Shown here: piece after piece, positions 11,483 through 22,978 of the stretch | How positions within the stretch are numbered: the first letter of the stretch is position 1 | Layout: every line of letters starts with the position of its first letter | Origin: Plasmodium brasilianum | Lineage: Eukaryota; Apicomplexa; Aconoidasida; Haemosporida; Plasmodiidae | Assembly (NCBI RefSeq): GCF_023973825.1 | Contig: NC_090123.1 | Span: 564,001 to 628,000, forward strand | DNA: 64,000 nucleotides | Direction of reading: 5' to 3' | The notes under the pieces: generated by a model | Database searches by the model: none | Seen by the model: the letters and a program-made list of their open reading frames with translations, nothing else | What the model was told of the DNA's origin: nothing | Program-made: the position numbers and the translations under genes

Positions 11483-14002
11483 TCATATTATAAAGTTGGA
11501 CAACTCATAATGTTTGTAACTTATTGCACTTTGCAATTTCTGAATATTGTGAATGCTGGAACTGAAGCAGTTTAGCACACTTGCATTTGCGGGCTCGGAA
11601 AAAATGGAGTTTACGTTTTGATTTTTATTTCTTCTACTTTTATTAGATGTTGGGTTACTCTTAAAATAATTTAAAGGGTCTACTACATTTTCTGCATAAT
11701 AATATTTCGAATCAAGTACATGCATTGGGATTTCTAACATATTGTTTATAGTTTGAATATAATCACTTTCTTTTATATAAACAGTACATCCTTGATACTC
11801 TTTCAAATTTCTGTTATTACAATTTTGTCCTCTACTTGGACATGTATGAAACCATACTTTTTCTTCTTGATTTTGTGCACTTAAAACAATACATAAGCTA
11901 TTTTTTCCATCTCTACCTACTCTTCCAATTTTGTGAAAAAATGTATTAATATTATCTGACAAAGTCATAATAATTAAATATCTCAAATTTTGAATATCAA
12001 TTCCCCTTGCTGCTACATCAGTACATATTAAAAAACGGACTTCTCCTTTTTTAAAAGCATTCAAATTATTTTTTCTTTCTTCATTTGACATTTTCCCTTT
12101 TAAAATAACACAGGAATATTTATTTTCCTTAAGTGATTCAACTGTTCCTTTATATGCTTTTCCATCACCAACAAAATTTAAAAAATTGTACACATTATCA
12201 CAATCTAAATTGGTTCGGCAAAATATAATACCATTTTGCATATTAAATACGTTAATTATATGAATTAATTTTTTTAACTTATTAATTTTAATGTCTAATG
12301 ATATCATTTCTTTTCCATCTCTGTTGCAATTTAGCAAATGCACCTTATCTGTATATTCATACAATGCTTTGTTATTCATACTATTAAGTTTTTCATTATA
12401 AATTATGTCCTCATACGTCTTTTCTTCGATGCTTCCCCCTTTACAAGAAAGGTTCGAATTAATGCTAGAATTTTGATCATTTACGTAATAGATGCAAACA
12501 TAAATATGTGAGGGGATATAATTTTTTCCATATTTTAAATCAACAAATAATGGTTTGTTGGTAATTTTATTTATGCAATCTTTTACATTCTTGTCTTGTA
12601 ATGTTGCTGAGAAGAAGCAGGTTTGTACATGTTGACTGTTCCTCATGCAAACATCTTTTATTTCCAAAACAGACTTTTCATCCGTATTTATAAGTTCATC
12701 TGCTTCGTCTAAAATTAATAATCTTACGTCATTCACATTGATGTTATTTTTTTTTAAATATTCCATTAGTTTAAAACAAGTACATACAACAATATTATAC
12801 GCAGAATTTCTTTTTTCCTTCATAGGTGGTCCTCCTCCAACTAGTAATCCTACATTTATAGAACAACCACTAAAGCATTGGGCATAGATCAAATAGTTAT
12901 TATACGTTTGCATTGCTAAATCTCTCGTTGGGACTAATACTATGCAGTACAGTTTGTTTTTATTTGTTTCATCAATATTTACCTTCTTACTCGTGTTATT
13001 ACTGATACTTATATTGGTAATACCACCATCATTAGTACTACTACCACAAATGCTTCTATTATTTGTATTTCTATTACCATGATCATACTGAACCTCACTC
13101 TCCCTCCTATTTCCATCTGTTGACATGTCAAGATATATTGTCCTTCTGCAGTCACTATCTTCTTTTCTTGTATTTATAATATCGTTTAATTCTTTGTACA
13201 AGGAGGAGTCTACATATTTTAAATTTTTAAAATGAAATTTTATATGGAAGTATTTTCCACATACATATGGAAAAAATGGTATATCATTGTATTTATAAAA
13301 TATTTTGAAAGCATTTCCTAAGAATTTCCCATTCTTTTTAAAAGCAATAATATTTGAATTTTTGTTTATTAAACATGTAATTATATCATTGGTAGAAAAA
13401 AAATCTCCATAGTTTTCTTGCCTGTTATTAGTATACTTACACCCATTGCTACAATAAGTATAATTATATCTTGACGTTTCTTTTACTAATGATGGACAAA
13501 AACCAATGTTAATAAAACTTCTTTGCAAAATTTCTACTTCAAAAGCATATAGTCCATTTACAATTTCACACTCCACTTTTATCTCTTCAAAATAGTTCGA
13601 ATTATTGCTAGTACTTAATAATATACATTCATTTGTATCCTCCATAATTCTAACCTTAGAATTACTATTGTTTAAAGACCTTATTATTAATTCCTTATTA
13701 CCATTTTTATCATCCTCCTTCAAACTTTTATGATGAATATTTTCCTTATTCCCATTATTGTAATCACTACTATTTATTTCATACGTGCCAATGTTTCTCA
13801 ATAATTCGTGTACAATTTGTAATGAGGACACAATGAAACTTAGCGTTTTTCCTGTACCCGTTTCGGCACATGCACACAAATCTCCTCCACCTAAAATCAA
13901 AGGAATTGATTCTTGCTGAATAGCTGTTGGCAAATCTATCCCATTTGTTTCTAACAACTCGCATAAAGTGCTATCTAAACCTAGTTCTTCAAAAGCCGAC
14001 AT
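11483..14002 (-). CDS. DDX1: ATP-dependent RNA helicase DDX1
   Basis: Single-exon DEAD-box helicase of 839 residues. Visible motifs in order are: Q-motif (PTAIQQESIP), motif I AETGTGKT at 46-53, an inserted SPRY domain at about 148-260 (VNGLYAFEVEILQ...INIGF), PTRDLA at 358-363, DEAD at 432-435, SAT at 465-467, ARGID at 665-669 and HKIGRVGRDG at 690-699. The SPRY insert between motifs I and Ia marks DDX1, as does the tail EEKVWFHTCPSRGQNC..NLKEYQGCTVY. DDX1 is known elsewhere in tRNA ligase complexes, RNA processing and DNA-break-associated RNA clearance. The role in this parasite is inferred by homology. Low-complexity Asn/Ser inserts (about 70-130 and 290-345) are parasite additions. The start ATG at 14002 sits just before the conserved FEELGLD block. 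Confidence 0.95.
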   Translation of the reverse strand: MSAFEELGLDSTLCELLETNGIDLPTAIQQESIPLILGGGDLCACAETGTGKTLSFIVSSLQIVHELLRNIGTYEINSSDYNNGNKENIHHKSLKEDDKNGNKELIIRSLNNSNSKVRIMEDTNECILLSTSNNSNYFEEIKVECEIVNGLYAFEVEILQRSFINIGFCPSLVKETSRYNYTYCSNGCKYTNNRQENYGDFFSTNDIITCLINKNSNIIAFKKNGKFLGNAFKIFYKYNDIPFFPYVCGKYFHIKFHFKNLKYVDSSLYKELNDIINTRKEDSDCRRTIYLDMSTDGNRRESEVQYDHGNRNTNNRSICGSSTNDGGITNISISNNTSKKVNIDETNKNKLYCIVLVPTRDLAMQTYNNYLIYAQCFSGCSINVGLLVGGGPPMKEKRNSAYNIVVCTCFKLMEYLKKNNINVNDVRLLILDEADELINTDEKSVLEIKDVCMRNSQHVQTCFFSATLQDKNVKDCINKITNKPLFVDLKYGKNYIPSHIYVCIYYVNDQNSSINSNLSCKGGSIEEKTYEDIIYNEKLNSMNNKALYEYTDKVHLLNCNRDGKEMISLDIKINKLKKLIHIINVFNMQNGIIFCRTNLDCDNVYNFLNFVGDGKAYKGTVESLKENKYSCVILKGKMSNEERKNNLNAFKKGEVRFLICTDVAARGIDIQNLRYLIIMTLSDNINTFFHKIGRVGRDGKNSLCIVLSAQNQEEKVWFHTCPSRGQNCNNRNLKEYQGCTVYIKESDYIQTINNMLEIPMHVLDSKYYYAENVVDPLNYFKSNPTSNKSRRNKNQNVNSIFSEPANASVLNCFSSSIHNIQKLQSAISYKHYELSNFII

Positions 14003-16286
14003 CGTTCAGGCGTTTATAGGCCCACGTGCGCCTGGCACATATATATATATATAGATAGATAGATAGATAGATAGATAAAGGGAGAGAGAGCTGTTAGCGA
14101 TGCTACAAGAACAGGAAAAAAAGCAAGTCGCAGAAAAAGGGGCAGAAGAAAATTCTCAATAAATAATTCTACTAAGAATTTATTTTTTGTGTGATGTAAT
14201 ATATAAAGAATAAATAGTACACTATTACAATGCTAAGAAGTGTAAAAATGCTGATAATGGAACTACACATAAATATAAATACTTATATCTACATCTTTAT
14301 CTATCTATCTATATATATATATATTTAAAACGTAAAAATGATACTTTCCACCGTAAAGTCTATATAGTACAAATGGTAATATTTACATAAATCTATGATA
14401 AGAAAAAGTTAATTCTTTAATTTAATAATGTTTATTTTCAGCAATATGAGCTCACTTTATTAACTTTTCGTAGGTATGACACACCCCTATATATTAACCC
14501 TTTGTACTGCATTCATGTACAAATGAACAATTTCTTGCTCTTACCATATATAATTTTTTATACCCGTAAGTGTGAAGTATTATTTGCTTGTATGTTTGTA
14601 TGACTGTTTGATTATTCACTTATTTTTTATGTACTTAAAAATTAATTCTTAGGTATGAGAGAATTATTTACCTTAATTAGTTAATTTATCCTCATTTGCA
14701 TTTTTTTTCCCTTTATTATAAACTCCGAAAAGGTGCAAAAAAAAAAATCTGCAAAAGGATGTTTTCGATATAAGAAAAAACACTTATTTATTTAATTATT
14801 TATTTTTTTATTTCATTTTTTCCTTTTTTGGCAAATATATATAATAATGAAAGAGAAGGAACGCTTCCTTTCATTAAAAAAAAAATAATACTAAATAGAT
14901 CTTAATGGACGGTGTAAGAACATTTTGATTCTTTGCATTTTTATAATATTTTTTTTTATTATAATGTTATATTTTTTTTTTTCACGATGAAACATTAAAT
15001 TAATAAACTGCAAAACATATTAATCTTCAAAACAATCTCACTTTTAAGTAAACAAAAATAGTGAAGAACATTTTATATAAGAGCGGTCTCCCACATTTTT
15101 ATGCCACATATTTTATATGCTTCTTTGTTTTATATATTGCTTTACGGGTCGTATAACTGTACAAGAGTGAGGAAAAAGTAATAAATACACATACGGAACT
15201 GTTAAATTTCACCTTATACATATATATGTGCATTTACACACATATACATGTATATATGTTTGTATTTGCATTTGCTCTCATCGTTTTTCAAACACACATC
15301 CCTTCTTTTATTGGTAAAAATTAAGCGTAGAATTTGTTATATACATTTTACTAGGTTATATATTTTCCCGTTATATTTTACAGAGCATTTAAAAACAAAT
15401 AAAAAAGTGAGGAGGAGGAAATGCTCCTTTCCAATTAGTTATATATCTTAATGTAAAATAGTGTTGCACTTCTCTTTGCTTTGTCCATTTTTTTTTTTTT
15501 TTTTATTCGTAAAGACAATTTTAACGAATGTTTTCTTATTATAATAAAATATTTCTTTCAAATATTATACATCTCATCATTTTCTTTTAAGATTACAAAA
15601 AAAAAAGAAAAGATATAATATGATAAAAATAATGCACAAGTCAGTAATATTATACGGCAAAATTTTGTGTACATGTAAAAAGAAAACTAATTTAACCCAT
15701 AACAAAGTAGCAAGAGCAAAATTTTACTTGAAATAAAGCCTCAATCTTTTTTTTTCCGTGCATGCAAAAAAAAAAAAAAAGAAAGAAAACGAACAAAAAG
15801 GAACACAGATTTATGTGATAACATACTTTTTTCCTGTTCTTATTACGTCTGTTTGAGCTTTTTGCATTTTACTAACATCATATATATATATATTTATTAT
15901 TTTTTTTTTAATTATTAATAATTATTGGTCTATTTCGAGATAGAATATAAAAAAAATAAAATAAAGGTACAAACGAAACTTAATTTCTTATTTTCTGAAA
16001 TAAGTATAAACAAAATGTATACTGAATTGTACATAATTAAAGAATAATATAGGTAATTCTTTTTTTATCTTTTTTTTATTAAAGTGTAGTAGCTGAAAAG
16101 AGCATGAACAGATGTAAAGAGTGATATACGAGAAAAAACGAAAAATATACAGACATATGTATAAGCATATACACATATATATATATATATTATTACATAA
16201 GTGTATACACTTATGTACTTACATATAACACTCACATCTGAATAGTTATAAAGAGTATTAGTTTTCTAAACTAATTATTTATAAAA
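14003..16286. other. intergenic, divergent promoter region
   Basis: No supported gene in 2.3 kb. It separates DDX1 (minus) from the 92-residue plus-strand gene, so both promoters should be here. It holds a GATA microsatellite at about 14053-14078, a complementary TATC stretch at about 14296-14312, and several poly(T)/poly(A) tracts. Confidence 0.6.
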
Positions 16287-16565
16287 ATGAAGTATAATAC
16301 CTTTAACGAAATAAATTCAGAAATTAGTATAAATGAAGACGTAACCTTTTCAAGTGATGAGACTGTAGACCCAACTTTAATAAAAGGAAGACATATAATA
16401 CACCACAAGCGGGCAAATGAAAACTTTGCTTTTATTCCAAATGATTTAACTGTAAAAGGAGAAACAGAAAATTTGCAAGAACAACTGTCAGTTCTAGATG
16501 ACTTCAAAATTATATTGTTTGGATGCATTGGAATAAGAACTTACAAAATATTTTCCTATGTATAA
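16287..16565 (+). CDS. small protein, unknown function
   Basis: A 92-residue ORF (MKYNTFNEINSEIS...) that I do not recognise. The first 70 residues are polar and look soluble. The last 20 (FKIILFGCIGIRTYKIFSYV) are hydrophobic and could be a membrane or core segment. Lack of low complexity over the whole length and the clean ATG after an A-rich leader favour a real gene. The stop at 16563 is preceded by a donor-like TAT-gtataa. Splicing to an acceptor at about 16704 (..tttatgtag) would keep phase 0 and replace the last residue with CVLICILLNRFS, making a longer hydrophobic tail. I cannot choose between the two. Confidence 0.55.
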   Translation: MKYNTFNEINSEISINEDVTFSSDETVDPTLIKGRHIIHHKRANENFAFIPNDLTVKGETENLQEQLSVLDDFKIILFGCIGIRTYKIFSYV

Positions 16566-17000
16566 AGAGGAGCGGAAGAGAAATTGAGGGCAAAAAAAAA
16601 TTAAATAAATGAAATAAAGCAAAACTGAATAAAACAATATATAAAATGCTGCTTACCATATATACGTGCTTCATTTTTTTTTTTTTTTTGTTTAATTTAT
16701 GTAGTGCGTTTTAATATGTATTTTATTAAACCGATTTTCGTAATGTTCTTATAAGTTTACACATATATATATATATGTTGTATATGTACATTTGTATATT
16801 CACATACACATTTATACAGACTTGATGCATGTATTTTTTTCTTTTGCGTACCATATATCATTTTACATTATTCTTTTAACATTCCATTGTTTAACCTTTT
16901 AAACAACGGCAAATACTGTTTATTCATACATAAAAAATTATTAAAGAAAAACAAATATGAATGGAATGTGTACCTTTATTATTAACACAAACATATACAC

Positions 17001-17031
<31 letters not shown>

Positions 17032-17077
17032 TAATTATTATTAGCTTGTTATTATTTTAAAGAAGAAAAATAAAAAA
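16566..17077. other. intergenic between convergent genes
   Basis: Convergent 3' flanks of the 92-residue gene and the pseudouridine synthase. It contains a run of 27 A residues at 17001-17027 and an alternative acceptor near 16704. Otherwise I see nothing. Confidence 0.6.
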
Positions 17078-18832
17078 TTATCCCCAATTAAATTTATTAA
17101 CACTGTCATGAATATCATCGAATAAATCATTAGGATCTTTATATTTCTCATTTTTTACCAAGTAAATTGAATTTTTATTTATTAAATGATCGTTTATAAA
17201 GCGGTCTGATACGTTAATAGTTTCTATTTTTTTCGAGTTCAAATCTATACTATTTATATCCATTCTCTCAGTTTCATTTTGTATGCTATTTCTAGGTATA
17301 TCATCAATTTCATTTTTTACGTGAACTTGTCTCTTCTCAATATTATTATTCACATTTTGCAGTTTAACACACTTTGCATTTTTTGCTCCTTCAGTATTTT
17401 GTAATGTTAAAGAATTGTGTAACAATTTGTCGTATTTTATTTTGTTTAATTTTTTATTTATTTTTCTTATGTTTTTGTTTATATTTTTGACATTGTAATT
17501 AATAAAATTAGTATTAATTAAATCGTTGTTTTTTAAAACACATTGCTCAAAAGTTCTTTTCTCTTCATTAACAAATTTACTTAATTCATCATCACAAATT
17601 ATGTAATCCTTATCAAATATTTTATTTTCCAAAATGTTAATATTTTCACTTTTTTCTAATTTTTTAATCTCATTATCATTTTTTAGTATAATCCAACAAT
17701 GCAACATCATCCTTTCAATTTCAATTTTTTTTACATCTCTTTTTTCAGTAACCTCATTATCATATTTTTTATTACAATCCTCATAATTATTGTTTATTTC
17801 CACATTACTACTACACGTTGAATAATTACTATAATTAATTTTATATTTATTAGTTATCATATCTTCAAAATAAGTTTCATCCCCAACAATGCCACTACCT
17901 AGGCATAAGGCATGTAATCTGAGTTGATGCCTCCTACCTGTTATTGTTCTTAGTTCACATAGAGTAACTTTCGCATTATTTAAATAACAATGTTTGTACG
18001 GATAAATTAGACTATAACAATATTTTCCATTATCATAATAATCATTATAATTATAACATAACTTCATTTTAAACTCATTTTTAATTTTACTTATTGGTGT
18101 GTTTACATGCAAAACGTCTAGCGGCAAATGGTCATACAATATAGCTAGATATATTTTGCTTATATTCTTGCATTCTATATTGTAATTTAAAACATTGGAA
18201 CTTAGTCTATCCTTCGCTATAATTAAAAGACCGCTCGTGGCATAGTCCAGCTGACCACATATTCTACAGGATGAAAAAAAAAAAAAGAAAATACATATAA
18301 CACAAGACATATAACATATAACAAGTAGCATTTAATATATGGCGCATAATACTCATCATGCAGCAGTTTTCTCATTACACATGACATTTATCATCAACCA
18401 TTTAACACATTACATGTAATATTAACATCCCGCAGTTTCAAAATTTACAACTCAGAATAATGGGCGTAATAATTATAATACTATATATGTTTCACTATAC
18501 CTCATAACACCCAAATTTTTCCTTTTTTGTCGAAGTAAAGTTTCTACAGATGGGTACATGCTATCATACTTCCCCTTTTCCAATTTAATATCATATGGTT
18601 TATTTAAAACTAGGAAAAAATTATTTTCATATACTATTTTTAAATTGTGTCCTTTGTAACTTTTATATGTGCCAGCATTATTAATAATACCATCCTCCTC
18701 CTTCATAATTTTACCCTTCCTTATAACGAACTTATTTTCTAAGGAGCAAAATCCACTTTTTTTAAACAGAAATAAAGCCTTCCCTTCTTTATAATGATTT
18801 GATACATTATTTAAAATTCTACTAAAATTCAT
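17078..18832 (-). CDS. RNA pseudouridine synthase, RluA/RPUSD1-like
   Basis: Isomerises uridine to pseudouridine in RNA. Two exons, 18501-18832 and 17078-18263, joined in phase 2 (ATGAG-gtatag / tcctgtag-A), give 505 residues. The join rebuilds the catalytic motif CGQLDYATSGLL, with the catalytic aspartate at about residue 117. Then come the ISKIYLAIL block, the TGRRHQLRLHALCLGSGIVGDETY motif and MMLHCWIIL, all in family order. Gln instead of the usual Arg before Leu-Asp is, as I recall, also seen in human RPUSD1, which favours that subgroup. Exon 1 carries the VYENNFFLVLNKPYDIKLEKG block. The C-terminal 170 residues are Asn/Lys-rich and probably disordered. The target RNA and compartment cannot be read from the sequence. 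No clear transit peptide is visible. Confidence 0.9.
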
Positions 18833-19544
18833 TTTTCATTTTTTTTTTTTTTAAAAAAGTATCACTCTTTTGGCTATTTTCTGACTTGCTCATATTTTTC
18901 ACAAAAAAGGGTAAATTTAATTTTTTTTGGAAAAAGGCTCTCCACACTGAACATATATATTTATATATATGCGTATGTATTATGCAAAAATATATTTATT
19001 ATTATGCGTATATTTATCCGTACAAAATATTCAAACATCTAATGTGTTAAAATAATATTTGTAGCAACGCATGTTCTTATTTTATTTCATTTTAAACTAA
19101 TTAGTTTCTCCTCCCTTTTTTACGTTCCTTATACATGTAATAAGTTTCATACTTTTTTTTTATTGTATTCTCCTTTTAAATTTATATACCTCGCTGTTTT
19201 CTTCTTTTTTTTCTTTTTCCAATCGTACTTTGCACTTCTGCTAAAAGAGGATGTAGAGTTCTATTCGAATTTTACATTACGATTGTCACTCTCCGATAAA
19301 ATCGCAAAAAATCGCAGCAATTACACATTCGTAATATAAACAAATAAAAAGATTTACTAGTGAAAAAAAAAAATATATGTAAGCAAGAAAATAATGTTAC
19401 AATATTATTTACTTCTTTAAAAAAAAAAAAAAAAAAAAAAAACGTGAAATATTCTCTTTCCTCAATATATAATTTAACGTTAAAAAAAAAGAAAAACATG
19501 TAAAGAGTAGCACATAAAAAGATAAACAATACAATTTAAAGATT
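18833..19544. other. intergenic, divergent promoter region
   Basis: Lies between the start of the pseudouridine synthase (minus) and the start of the LON-like gene (plus). AT-rich with a long A tract near 19420-19441. No gene seen. Confidence 0.6.
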
Positions 19545-21110
19545 ATGTTTAAAAGCAACAAATTGCTACTTCTTTTTTTCATCTTCTTGAACATTGGAAA
19601 AAGTAAAAAGACCAAAAATAATTTATACTACAATTTTCTGGGCTCAGTTAATGAACAGTTAATAAATAATGACTATATTTTTTCCCATCGTAAACAAAAA
19701 AATGAAGTAGGTAAAGGTACACCAAAAAATAAACCAGGAACATATTTCTTAAAGTATAGCAACAAAAATACCAATAGATTAAATTATTATAAAACAGTGG
19801 GAAGCAACAATGACAAAACGAGCAAAATAAAAAGTACCCTATGTGAAACACGCAACGAAGAAGGTCTTAACAAAGGTAATAATAATGTAAAAAATGTAGA
19901 ACTAAAAGAGGCATCTTTATCAGATAGAACAGAAATTTTAAGCGAAGAAACCCAAACTATTAACAAGAATGAAGAATTCAAACCTAATATTTTTGATTAT
20001 GATATTAAAAATCAGTTAGATAAAGAAATAATAGCACGAAAACTAGAAGATCAAAAGAATGAAGTTATAAAAAAAGTAAAATTGCCAATAATAGGAACAC
20101 AATTGAAACCATCGGGGGGCTTTACAAAAGAAATTTTAAGTATAATAAGAGATAGTAATAACTATATTAATGTAGTTAATGAAGAAATTATAAAAGATAA
20201 AATAGATAAAAAAATAAGTGGTAATGATTTATCCTTTTTTGATACAGATGAAACATTAGAACAACATGAGATTAAGTACCTAAATAAAATATATGATAAC
20301 AACCATGTTTTGAATATTTATAATTTTCTTTTAGTATGGAAAGAAAAAAAGAATCTAGACTTATCTGTCTTTGTTTCCAAAATTACAGAAAATTCGAATC
20401 TCCTTCCAGGGGAAAGGACAGTAATTAAATTTTCTGAAGTTGAAAAAGTTGAATTTTTAAAAAAAATTAAAAAAAATAGAAATGTATGTGTAGCTATGAT
20501 TTTTGTTGACAACAAAAGTAGAAGAAGCGATGAAAAAGCAATTAATCATAACATGTTCCCAATTGGAATCCTTGCACACCCATTAGATATTTCATTATTA
20601 GATAAGAGTGGTGAAATATCTGTGTTAAATTTATACCGATTTAAAATTAATAGTTATAATGTTACGAATACTGATTTTCTTGTAAACGCAGAACTTTTTG
20701 TTGACAGTAACACATCTTTAAAAAATTCTGAATTAACACAAGAAAATAAGAAAATTATTATAAATATGTATGATAAAATATTAGATCTTAAAATGAGATA
20801 TAATGAAAAAATTGGAGAAACTACAGAAAATGAAAAATTAAAACACCTTGAGAAAATAATGGAGAGAATTGATGAATATGTTAATGTCCTAAACATAAAT
20901 AAATCAATTGATTTTAGAGATAATAAACTAAACTTTTATACCTCATTATATTTAGAATACTTTTCCTTTTTACCCTTAGATATACATGCTAATGTACACA
21001 CAAAATTGCAAATGATGTATACCGACAACACAGAATTGCGTCTGCATAATGTCAAAACATTTCTGATGCAAATTTATGACGACTTAAAAAGCAAGTTAAA
21101 AGGCCTTTAG
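19545..21110 (+). CDS. secreted/apicoplast-type protein with LON substrate-binding-like domain
   Basis: A single-exon protein of 521 residues. The first 20 residues (MFKSNKLLLLFFIFLNIGKS) look like a signal peptide. The next 100 are Lys/Asn-rich like an apicoplast transit region, so plastid import is inferred. Residues of about 268-390 resemble the LON protease N-terminal (PUA-like) domain. They contain LLPGERTVIKF, then a block ending VCVAMIFVD, then FPIGILAHPLDISLLDKSGEISVLNLYRF and ..AELFVD. This order matches the family pattern of LPG, GVV, IGTLAEI, GRxxVLVxGxxRF and AxVxxxxD. The rest (390-521) is helical. There is no AAA module and no Ser-Lys protease domain, so this is not a LON protease. 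Plants and cyanobacteria have stand-alone LON-domain proteins of unclear function, a possible origin. The assignment is by pattern and needs a profile search. Confidence 0.65.
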   Translation: MFKSNKLLLLFFIFLNIGKSKKTKNNLYYNFLGSVNEQLINNDYIFSHRKQKNEVGKGTPKNKPGTYFLKYSNKNTNRLNYYKTVGSNNDKTSKIKSTLCETRNEEGLNKGNNNVKNVELKEASLSDRTEILSEETQTINKNEEFKPNIFDYDIKNQLDKEIIARKLEDQKNEVIKKVKLPIIGTQLKPSGGFTKEILSIIRDSNNYINVVNEEIIKDKIDKKISGNDLSFFDTDETLEQHEIKYLNKIYDNNHVLNIYNFLLVWKEKKNLDLSVFVSKITENSNLLPGERTVIKFSEVEKVEFLKKIKKNRNVCVAMIFVDNKSRRSDEKAINHNMFPIGILAHPLDISLLDKSGEISVLNLYRFKINSYNVTNTDFLVNAELFVDSNTSLKNSELTQENKKIIINMYDKILDLKMRYNEKIGETTENEKLKHLEKIMERIDEYVNVLNINKSIDFRDNKLNFYTSLYLEYFSFLPLDIHANVHTKLQMMYTDNTELRLHNVKTFLMQIYDDLKSKLKGL

Positions 21111-22978
21111 CAAAAAAGAAAAAAATTATTATATTCATTATTATTGCTATAATTGTTATAATATCTATTTAATACTAAAAAAAAAAAAACAATAGACCAC
21201 TTTTTCGTTGGCTTGCGCCATTGAGCATATGAATACTCTTTCGTAGCTAAGTTTTAATATCTCTTAAATAACCAGTATAACTGATTTATTTTTTATTTTA
21301 TTTTTTGAATGTCTCATTGTTTTACCTTCATTTCTTTCTTATAATTAAGTTAATGTTACAACGTAAATTATCCAATTTTTAAACTAGGAACCGGTAAAAA
21401 TTAGGCATGTTCGCACGATTGCACATATATAAATATATAAACAGAAATATATATATATATATAGTTAAGCGTATGTATTAACGTTTTCTGATTTTTTTTC
21501 TTAAGCTATTTTTATGGACTTTTCTTTTTTAAATAACTTTTGTGCTGAACTTTTTTTTTAAACTATTTTTACGAAGACCTATTTTTTCAAAGTATATTCA
21601 TATTAACATTATTTCGTAAGCTATTGATATAATGACATTTTTTTATGCTTCTTGTTAATTTTTTTTTTTTTTTTCTTGTTTAATTAAGTGTAAATTTTTA
21701 TTTTCAAAAGGATTTAATACATTTGAAATAAGAAAAAATAACAAAATAAAAAAAAAAAAAAAAAATCCTTTTTGAAAGTTCTTTTAATTTCAATTAAAGA
21801 TATTATACGTACGTAGTAGTTTTTACCAGTTCTGAAAATGTAAAAAAGTGCTTTAGATCTTACTTTTTTATAAGAAAAAGGGGCTTGTGTGATACTTACA
21901 TATGTGTATGTGACACACGACGTTTTTTGAATTATCATTATTTTCTTTAAAGCTATGAGTGGATGAAATTATTTTTGTTTGAAGTACAACTTTTTCGTTA
22001 TTCATCATATAAGTACAGTTTTTTTTAAAGTTTGAGTTGATGTGCTTATATATTATTTATATGCATACGTATATATATATATATATATGTACTTAAGTAA
22101 TTTTTGTTTTTTTTTGTTTTTTATTTTCTCTATTTAAGATTATACCTTATGAACATTTCAGATATAAAATTAAGTTTCCCACAAATATATATTTTTTATA
22201 ACGGCATTTTTCCGTGTTACCATGAGCTTCATTGTATATGTCCTTTTTTACTTTTTACGTATATTTATTTTCTCCTACACTTTTTTTATTTCTATTTTGT
22301 TATTTATAGTATATATGATGATACTGTTTAGTTCATTAGGAATAGAATAAAAAAGTAAACTTTTTTTTCCGTAAAAAATGTAATTCATAATTTAAGTAAT
22401 TTTATTTTTCGTTAATTTATTTTACATTTTTTATTTTACGTTATTTTATTTTGTTTGTTTGTTTTTTTTTTTTTTTTGTATAAATTAAAAGAATATTGTA
22501 TGTTCATTAATTATGCATGAACTTCATATTGTTTTATTTTTAATTTATCTTTTAAATACATTTTGCGAAAGATTTTTCTTTAAGATTTGAATATAATAAT
22601 TTTTTCTTTTTTCTCATCTAAACTACATAAGAATTACTTGTACTACTTGTGCATATATACATTTGTATGCTATTTGTAGGTGTTGATGTTATGAAACGAA
22701 TATAAACTTAGTTACATATATATATAAGTACATACAAGCATGTAAGGTCCAAATATAATTTTACATATGTACGTAAAATGTGCTTACTTCTGTGGCCTCT
22801 AAAACATCATTTCATAAGAGTAGTTGATGTAAAAAAAAAAAAAAATGCTTATGTAAGAACATTATTTATATAACCGCACCCTTTTATTACTTTCGTGTTT
22901 GCTAGTTTGCTTTTTTGTTTGGCTGTTCTTATCATTGCTTATTAATATATACGATACATAGTTCCCGTTATTTCTCAA
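21111..22978. other. intergenic between tandem plus-strand genes
   Basis: I see no supported gene in 1.9 kb. Short ORFs here are poly(F/Y/I) translations of T-rich DNA. It should contain the 3' UTR of the LON-like gene and the promoter of the BRAP2-like gene. Confidence 0.55.
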
